Shown here: positions 57,690 through 64,000 of the stretch, in pieces
Numbering within the stretch: position 1 is the stretch's first letter
Layout: the number at the start of each line of letters is the position of its first letter
Assembly: GCA_030789695.1 (NCBI GenBank)
Contig: CM061136.1
Location: 137,280,448 to 137,344,447 of the forward strand
Source of the DNA: Scilla litardierei
Taxonomy: Eukaryota; Streptophyta; Magnoliopsida; Asparagales; Asparagaceae
Length of the DNA: 64,000 nt
Direction of reading: 5' to 3'
The notes under the pieces: generated by a model
What the model saw: the letters and a program-made list of their open reading frames with translations, nothing else
Database searches by the model: none
What the model was told of the DNA's origin: nothing
Position numbers and translations under genes: made by a program

Positions 57690-59515
57690 CTAGAGCACGA
57701 ATGCTCTGAAGTACGGTGTCAGGGGAGGTGGTGCAGAGGGACGCACCGGTCGGGGCTGTGCAGGTCGGGGCTGACGTACTCTGGTGGCGTATGTGACGGG
57801 CTCAGCAGGCAAGGGAACAAAAGGTGCTGCACTCGCAAGTGGGGGCCTGGCCTCCGTGCGAGGCTGGGCATGGCAGTGAGAAGTGGAGGCAGCAGCAACG
57901 AAAGAAGAATACAAAAGTGGCAGCGAGGCGGCCAGAGAGGTCTGTGGCACAGAAGTGTGGACAGACGCCACGACACTCTCGGAAAACACAGCAGCAGTGG
58001 AGACAGAGGCGGAGACAGAGGTCTCAACGGCGGTGGCAAAAGAGGGCTCTCCGCACTCAACTATGGTCGGCGGGCGCTCGGGTGGGGCAGAAGAAACAGG
58101 CTCAGCAGACAGAGGGCCGGTGGTGGTGGCGACAACCGTGGAAGTGGTGGAAGTGGGCTCAGCTAAGGTACTCCCGACACCGACAGAGGTGTCTGGAGCG
58201 GCGGAAACATCGGGGATAGGCTGAGGGGCCACTGGGTCAACAGGCTCGGCAGCAGGCTCGGCAGGGGCAACAGGGTCTGCGGGGGCAGCGTGGGCAGCGG
58301 GGGCCTGCTCGGCCTCCTCGGCCTCGAGCACGTAAGCAGCTGGGATGAGAACATCCATCGCAAGGAGCCAGTCCACATGGGCTGGTGCAATCTGAGTCCG
58401 AGCTGGGCTCGGAAGAATCATGTAATCGGCATCGTAAGGGCCGTGCAACCAGACCCAGTGTCGCTCACCGTGCGGACGAAGCATCTTCATCCGGGCCATA
58501 ACATCAATCGACAGAGAAGTGGGGCCCGGTGCTCGTCGCAGGTCGTCGGGGAAGTCCTCGCCGGTCATAAGAGCAAGCAAGGTAATCAGGCCGCCGCAGC
58601 ATATCGGTGAGCGAGCGCCCACCGATACAATGATGCGGTTTAAGAACCAAGCCGTGACATCAATCACGACGGCAGGGACAAGCTCATCGCCATCCCTAGA
58701 TAGAGCTCTGGGACGTGTCATCGCGTAGAGCATGTAGAGCTCCGGCGTGGACATCGTGCCCGGCTCATATCTGGCCAAAAAGGTCGTCGCCATGAGGCGC
58801 TGAGCTATACGGAGGCAGGGATGGACAATGGCCGAGGCCTTGGCCCTACTAGGGTCAAAGGCAGCGTGGAGACCCGTAATCCGCGCCCAGAAGGCACCGG
58901 CGTCGAAGGAAGGTGGGGGGATATGGGTGGGTGTGTAACCTCGGTCGGCCCCGGGGATATCGGGCCACGAGAAAAAGGCTCTCAACTGGCCGAGAGTGAC
59001 CTGGCACTCCGGTCCATGAACCGGAACGAGCATCCCTCATCGGTCCTGGCGATCGAACTAAGCACCTCAAGTGTCGGGCGGGTAAACGTATCCGCCGACA
59101 CCTGAAAGAAATCTCGCCAGCCCACGTTGTCGCACAACGTGAGCATCCCCTCTAGTACCCCCAGGCGTCCTAGGTCGGCAAGGTGTGCAAACCTGGAGGG
59201 TACGATCGAGCGCTGGGAGATACGCTCGAAAGCGACGCGGTGTGCGTCGTTTCGGAACGTGATCCCCAGCGGCCCGATCAGTGGAGCCGGAGGTGGTGGC
59301 TGTGGAGCGGCAGGGGGCGGCTGTGCGGGGTGTAAGGGCTGTGCAGGCTCTGCAGGCTGTGCGGGGTGTGCGGGGCCTGCAGGCTGTGCTGGGTGGACGG
59401 GGTGTGTGGGAGAAGGCGGAGGAGAGTCCTCCACATCGTGGGAGGGGCCGGCATCATCCGACCGCTTCCTCTTGGCGGAAGCTCTCCTCGACCGCAGCCG
59501 TGTCCGGGGCGGCAT
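57690..59515 (-). pseudogene. Athila env-position ORF (ATHILA ORF-type), frameshifted
   Basis: Two frames that overlap at 58982-59033. The first (59515 down, MPPRTRLRSRRASAKRKR) has a basic N-terminus, a Pro-rich HPAQPAGPAHPAQPAEP stretch and a folded part: ITFRNDAHRVAFERIS, LGVLEGMLTL, NVGWRDFF. It shifts near FRFM into the second frame (VHGPECQVTLGQLRAFFSWPD, PELYMLYAMT, VVIDVTAWFLNRII, GGLITLLALM), ending in a long Ala/Pro/Ser/Thr-rich tail. It resembles the plant Athila ORF protein of unknown function; no signal peptide or clear membrane segment was seen. The frameshift suggests one indel. Minus-strand TATA CTATATAAGGGG at 60058-60070 may drive it. Confidence 0.6.
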
Positions 59516-60734
59516 ATGGGCCCCGAGCGCGCGCCGAAAAACGTGAAAAGTGCGGCGTGTGCAAAATGAAGGAAAGAGTATACCCCGACACGTCGCGGGT
59601 GCTAAGTAATGGAAGCGTGCGAAGACAGCGCCTTCGCGAAGCCCGAATCAGTCCCTAGAAGCTCCCATGGGCTCCCCTAAGCTCCCAAAAACAACCTGCG
59701 CATGAAATGGAGATATCAGCGGGTAATATTCAAAACGTATGGAGCATTAGGGGTATAATAGATAGATATAGAAATTAATTTGGGTTTGGGGTTCGTTTAT
59801 CGCATGGATCCTCGAAAAATACACAAAAAGAGGAGAAAAAAGGCGAAATATGCGATACCGGAGGTGGCCGGAGCGATGGCCGCTGGCGGCGACTCGGGCG
59901 AGGCGCGGTGGTGCTCGGCCGGCGGTGGCGGGCCGAGCGGCGGCGCGGCGACCGGTGGTCAGGCGAGTGAGGGCGCGAGCGAGGCGAGCGGGCGAGGGGA
60001 GCTGAAGGGTCGGGCGATTTGGGTTTTTTGCGTTTCGAAAAACGTGCCCCCCTCGGCCCCTTATATAGCAAAAGTTACGACTCGTCCGAGTGACTGGGTC
60101 ACTCAGCCGAGTGGGATCAATGGAAATTTCCTCCCAGCTATCGCTTCGGCCGAGTGGCCTTGCCAGCCTCGGCCGAGTGGAGTAAGTCCATTCGGTCAAG
60201 TGGCTCAAGCTACTCGGCAAGACTCGCCCTAGGAGCGTATCCGCTTTACTCGGCCGAGTGAAAATATATACTCGGCCGAGTAGCAGTTATACTGAAATCA
60301 GGAAAATAAACAGAGAGTTGGGTACAGCAGACTTCCCTCGTTCGTGAGCGGCTCGGCCGGACGAACTTGTGTACTCGGCCGAGTGACTAGTATACTCGGC
60401 CGAGTGAGCCTTGTCTTCTGCTGTTTGTCTTCGTTTGGGCTCTAAACTCCGTCTTTCTTCCTCCAGTCGATTTCATCTTCCTCCTAAGCGTCGAGCACCT
60501 TCCTGGGGCGCTCCTCGTCGTCTCGTTCATCCTCCTCATGATGGATTTACCTATCTCCTCTCCTGTCAAGAAAAATAGGACCCATTATCACAAAATTTTT
60601 GGGCGAACGACTCGAAACACTAAAAATTTCTAAAACAAAAATAAAGAAAAAGTAAAAATAAAGCAATAACCGTCGGGTTGCCTCCCGACAAGCGCTCGTT
60701 TAAGGTCGTGAGCTCGACCCCCTATGATTTGCAA
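59516..60734 (-). promoter_or_regulatory. Internal region with palindromes and TATA box
   Basis: Non-coding. CTCGGCCGAG palindromes cluster at 60079-60410. A TATA box CTATATAAGGGG lies at 60058-60070, about 540 bases upstream of the ORF start at 59515. The arrangement mirrors the LTR U3. At 60670-60705 lies the conserved Athila block with AAACGAGCGCTTGTCGGG (minus strand), just after the protease stop. RT, RNase H and integrase would be expected here and are absent. Confidence 0.55.
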
Positions 60735-62117
60735 TTAATGCGGGATGTTCGGTGCATATGAGATGCACCCATCAAACTTTCCGGGGAGAACGCTTGGATT
60801 CGGAAGTGGCGGCGTGTTCTCCCTCGGTGGTCTCCCGTCTCGAATAGTGTTGGGGGGAGGCTCCTCCAAGCTAGCATTTGCTCCGGTCAACGGCTTCACC
60901 GGTGACGCCGATTTCCGTATCGGCAGAGCTTCCTTCGGAGACTTCAATTTCGAGAGCTTGCAGAGCTCTCGAATCCTTGCGACATCAGCGTCGCCTTCAT
61001 CATTTTCAGCGGAGAGGTCGGGGGAATCATCGTTCTTTTCCTCTTGGCCTAAATCCAGGCCTTCCTCGAAATCCTCATCAAAAAGAGCGCCAATCGAGTG
61101 GGGGATCGCCTCCTCTATTACCTCATCAAGGAGGTCCATGTAGTCAAGCTCCTCGTGGTAAGGCATGTGTTTCATAGCCTTAGGAATGTGAAGCTCCACC
61201 TCGATGTTGCCGACGTTTAAAGTTAGTGTACCTTCGCGCACGTCGACAATGACTCCGGCGGTGGCGAGGAACGGGCGTCCAAGTATCAATGACGTATCTC
61301 CCTCCTCCTTAACGTCCATGATCATGAAGTCACATGGCAAGCATATTCCCCCCGGGACTTGTAGCGGGATGTCTTCGGCGATCCCTACCGGCCTTGTTAT
61401 TCGCCCATCGGCCAATTGTATCCGCATGTCGGTAGGTTTCAACTTTGTCCCGGTGTTTAGCCTTAAGAACATGGAGCGAGGCATGAGGCTCACACTAGCC
61501 CCTAGATCTACCAATGCCTTTTGAAGAGGGACGCCGCCCAAGGTGCAAGGAATCCGAAAACTCCCCGGGTCTTTAAATTTGGCCGGCTCCTTCTCTCTCT
61601 TGGTGAACCAAGAGCCCTCCTCGGCTAGCATGATCTTCTCCTTCCTCTTTCTCCCCGAAATCAAGTCCTTCAAGAATTTAGCATATGTGGGGATCTCCAC
61701 GATGGCGTCGAGGAAGGAAATGTTGAGGCTAACCCCTCTTAGATACTCGAGAAACTTTGCTAGCCTTTTTTCCATTTTCGCTCTAGCAAGCCTTTGGGGT
61801 AATGGGACCAGTGGCATGAAGCGCCTTTCCTCATTCAATTGCTCCGCTCTAGATTTCTCCTTTTCTTGTGGCTCCTTCTCCTTATCAATTTCAACTACTG
61901 GCTCAATTGGCTCCAAACTTTCCTCCACGGGCTCCTCGGTAGGAATCATGGCGGGGGTGGTATCCTTCCCGCCTCTAGTAGTAACGGCAACTACGGCATT
62001 GATGTGGCCGGTGTTGCCCCATGGGTTTTGCTCGGGTTGCGCCGGCAATCGTTGAGTGTTCCGATTGAGCAAGGCCAATTGCTCCGATATTTGAGCCACA
62101 ACGGTATTAAGGGAGTC
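60735..62117 (-). pseudogene. pro: Athila D gag C-terminus and protease
   Basis: In the same frame as the gag upstream, separated from it only by the TAA at 62118-62120. Blocks: AQISEQLALLNR, then a Glu-rich linker, FLEYLRGVSLNISFLDAI, IPTYAKFLKDLISGRKRK, SFRIPCTLGGV, the aspartic protease site ALVDLGASVSLMP and the second block LILGRPFLATAGVIVDV. It ends with GCISYAPNIPH before the stop at 60735. The protease itself has no visible lesion; it is cut off from translation of gag by the upstream stop. It would process the Gag polyprotein. Confidence 0.87.
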
Positions 62118-63506
62118 TTACCCCGCCTTCAAGGTAGCATTGACCTTATTTTGCTCGACCATAAACGCCTCCACTCTAGCTTCGAAGTCGGATCGTTGTT
62201 GAGCTTGTGGAGGGTTTTGATTTTGATTCCTCCACCCTTGATTGTATCCGGGCGGCCTATATGGTGGAACTTGTTGCTTCGGTTGAAAATTTTGTTGCGT
62301 AGGCCCCCTCGGTGGATAGTGTTGTTGTTGGGGTGGTGGTTGTGGTCGAGCTTGTTGAGGTGGTGGTTGTGGCGGGTTCAAAGCTCCTTCATTGTTGGCG
62401 TAAGAGAATCCGGGATGATTTCTTGTGGCCGGATTGGCCCAATACCCTTGGTTCCCCGCGACATATTGTACTTGCTCCAAGGATCCTTCTCCTTGCTCTC
62501 CTCCCACGTACATGGCTTGAGATTGGTCTTGCCAATCACACATTTGGTTGGTCGGTGCGGAGGTGGATGGGACTCCTTGGGGCTCCGTGATAAACTTCTC
62601 CAATCTCTCCACTACCTTGTGGAGAGAATCTAACTTGCTTGTAAGCTCCGCTACTGCCTTCGCTTCATAGATACTAGTCGGCTTCAAGGAGGACGTGGAG
62701 TGTCCTCGCTCATCGCCCCATTGTTGATTGTTTGAGGCCATCTCCTCAATTAGGGCCGTAGCTTCCTCAGGAGTCTTTGATAAGATATCACCATTCTCCA
62801 CGGCATCAATAATTTGTTTGGTCCCCGGTTGGAGACCATTGTAGAAGCTATGCACTAGCTCCCAATCTTCTATGCTATGGTGCGGGCATTGATGCTGCAG
62901 ATCCTTAAAACGCTCCCAAGCCTCGTAGAGCGTCTCTTGGGGTCCTTGCTTGAAGGACATAAGAGCGCTCCGAATCTTCACCGTCTTGGAGGGCGGATAG
63001 AACTTGTCAATGAATGCACTCGCCAACTCGTCCCAAGTGGTGAAAACACCCTCATCTTGCGTCCTCAACCAATAGAGTGCCTTGTCCTTTAGCGTGAAGG
63101 GGAAGAGACGCAGTCTGATGGCATCGATGGAGACCCCCAGCATCTGAAATGTGGCGCACTTCGACAAGAATAATTGGATGTGGTAGTGGGGATTTTCATG
63201 GGCATTCCCATGAAATGGATCCTGCTGCATCAGGACCACTAATCCAGTCTTCAGCTCAAAGTTCTTGTCAGCCGCCAACTCCGGCATGGCAATGGATGAG
63301 GTAGTAGAAGAGGTCTTAGGCCGGAGCCTATCTCGAATAGAAATTATCCTCTCCATCCTTGCCGCTAATTGGTCCGCAGTTTCCGGGTTGGTCATAAACC
63401 TCCCTTCCGGATTTTGTCTCCTTTCCGCTCTAAGTCTCCGTGCGGTACGTTCGATCTCGGGATCAAACAATATAGCTTCAGGGTCCGTCATAGATCTCGT
63501 GTACAT
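62118..63506 (-). CDS. gag: Athila D gag (462 aa, truncated by a stop)
   Basis: Starts MYTRSMTDPEAILFDPEIER at 63506. The capsid-like gag domain covers roughly residues 75-240, with MQQDPFHGNAHENPHYH, LRLFPFTLKDKALYWLRT, WDELASAFIDKFYPPSKTV, ETLYEAWERFKDLQHQCP and FYNGLQPGTKQIID. A Gln/Pro-rich C-terminal region follows (YANNEGAL, PPPQQQ). It ends at TAA 62118-62120, where element C has a CAA glutamine codon in the corresponding DSLNT context. So one C-to-T change separates Gag from the protease region. Gag alone could still be made. No CCHC knuckle is seen, as usual for Athila. Confidence 0.88.
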   Translation of the reverse strand: MYTRSMTDPEAILFDPEIERTARRLRAERRQNPEGRFMTNPETADQLAARMERIISIRDRLRPKTSSTTSSIAMPELAADKNFELKTGLVVLMQQDPFHGNAHENPHYHIQLFLSKCATFQMLGVSIDAIRLRLFPFTLKDKALYWLRTQDEGVFTTWDELASAFIDKFYPPSKTVKIRSALMSFKQGPQETLYEAWERFKDLQHQCPHHSIEDWELVHSFYNGLQPGTKQIIDAVENGDILSKTPEEATALIEEMASNNQQWGDERGHSTSSLKPTSIYEAKAVAELTSKLDSLHKVVERLEKFITEPQGVPSTSAPTNQMCDWQDQSQAMYVGGEQGEGSLEQVQYVAGNQGYWANPATRNHPGFSYANNEGALNPPQPPPQQARPQPPPQQQHYPPRGPTQQNFQPKQQVPPYRPPGYNQGWRNQNQNPPQAQQRSDFEARVEAFMVEQNKVNATLKAG

Positions 63507-63633
63507 GCACAGGGAAAACAGAGTTTCAAAGAAATGATTAGTACCGTGGAAGGGTTAGGTAAAAATAAAGAAATAAAATAATAATAATAATAAAGAAGTA
63601 GATAGGGTGAAAAAAAAATCAAACGCAATCGCC

Positions 63634-63651
63634 TCCCCGGCAACGGCGCCA
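63634..63651 (-). promoter_or_regulatory. Primer-binding site, tRNA-Asp type (element D)
   Basis: TGGCGCCGTTGCCGGGGA on the minus strand, an exact tRNA-Asp complement, 6 bases (AGTTTT in element sense) from the LTR end. Confidence 0.9.
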
Positions 63652-63657
63652 AAAACT

Positions 63658-64000
63658 TGATCGCTCCGGGATGTAACCCAAAGAACGGTTGTAGTTTTAC
63701 TGCAAGCGCACGGTATAGCGGCGATCGGGATATCGAACACAGGGAGGACGAATGACCGTGCTTGTTCCAATCAACCTGGCTATTTAAGAAGAAAGATTTG
63801 CCTTTGGCGATCCTGTCACAATCGTCAGACAAAGTGCGGAAATATCAAATCAAATAAAGAACGTCTAGGGAATGGGGAATCCCCGCTACTCACCGTATTT
63901 CATAAATGTGGTTCATCGGTATCAAAATTGCTAGAATAAGATTTTGGATGAACTAGTTGCAACTGAATGTAGAACCAAGCTCACGCTCTTGCGCTGTTGC
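63658..64000 (-). repeat. Athila D 5' LTR, 3' end only
   Basis: TGATCGCTCC at 63658 onward matches 53644 onward almost base for base until the window ends. Differences noted: four substitutions and a 5-base insertion (CAAAT duplicated near 63848). Confidence 0.9.

Larger units (their letters stand above)
53644..64000 (-). mobile_element. Athila element D, young and non-autonomous (runs off window)
   Basis: A minus-strand element with 3' LTR 53644-55446, internal region 55447-63657 and 5' LTR from 63658 to beyond 64000. The 340 or so comparable LTR bases differ by about four substitutions and one 5-bp indel, so insertion is recent. The internal region carries gag, protease and an env-position ORF but no RT, RNase H or integrase. 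All cis signals (PBS, both purine tracts, LTR ends) are present. Left flank is gaaag; its partner is outside the window. Confidence 0.88.

Noticed and set aside
57824..58610. Plus-strand open frames opposite the Athila env-position ORF
   Set aside because: Shadows of the biased Ala/Pro/Ser-rich minus-strand frame.
57690..59515. Calling the Athila env-position ORF a true envelope protein
   Set aside because: No signal peptide, fusion peptide or clear transmembrane segment was recognised; it is described by position and family resemblance only.

Overview
This window comes from a flowering-plant nuclear genome. It is almost entirely nested LTR retrotransposons, with one intact host-type gene: a single-exon type I (M-gamma, AGL80-like) MADS-box gene on the minus strand at 21591-22364. 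The evidence is eukaryotic TATA boxes and GT-AG introns, primer-binding sites matching plant tRNA-Asp and tRNA-Met, and proteins of the plant-specific Athila, Tekay chromovirus, Tat/Retand and copia lineages, plus a FAR1/FRS-type MULE transposase relative. No species can be named from sequence alone.

Left part (1-13191) is a three-level nest. A minus-strand Athila (A, 1-2584: gag fragment, tRNA-Asp PBS, complete 5' LTR) sits in the integrase gene of a plus-strand Athila (B, 2585-6309: integrase C-terminus and 3' LTR). B in turn sits in a plus-strand Tekay-type chromovirus (6310-13191: gag tail, an apparent 86-bp intron, protease, RT, RNase H, integrase with chromodomain-like tail, 3.25-kb 3' LTR). 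All pol reading frames are broken by stops and frameshifts.

Middle-left (13192-22408) holds a decayed FRS/MULE transposase gene with a multi-exon tail (13768-16551). It is bracketed by two inverted fragments of what looks like PRMT10 exon 1 plus intron 1. The MADS-box gene with its own TATA box follows.

Middle (23640-40190) is a defective Tat/Retand-type element: PBS, gag with an exact in-frame 78-bp duplication, a 48-bp hairpin-containing tandem array, and an antisense ORF with its own TATA box and probable introns. No RT or integrase is visible. It is interrupted by two solo LTRs with clear 5-bp target duplications (25283-27004 and 37873-39236) and by a degraded minus-strand copia element (28226-35751) whose two LTRs are each truncated. 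A third solo-LTR relative lies at 40190-41231.

Right part (41232-64000) has a Tekay-like LTR, an old truncated Athila (C, to 48839), a small retroelement fragment, a plus-strand copia LTR and leader (49473-52949), and a Tekay-type LTR end. Last is a young non-autonomous Athila (D, 53644 to past the window end) with gag, protease and an Athila ORF in the env position, but no RT/RNase H/integrase.

The most unusual recurring signal is regulatory. Several unrelated LTR families here carry their own array of short, near-perfect palindromes just upstream of the TATA box (CCGTTSGAT hairpins with G-boxes; ACTCGGCCGAGT; CTAGTCGGTC; TTGGTCGACCAA). One LTR also carries seven leader hairpins with an invariant five-base loop and compensatory stems. 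All comparisons were made by eye; no alignments or searches were run.
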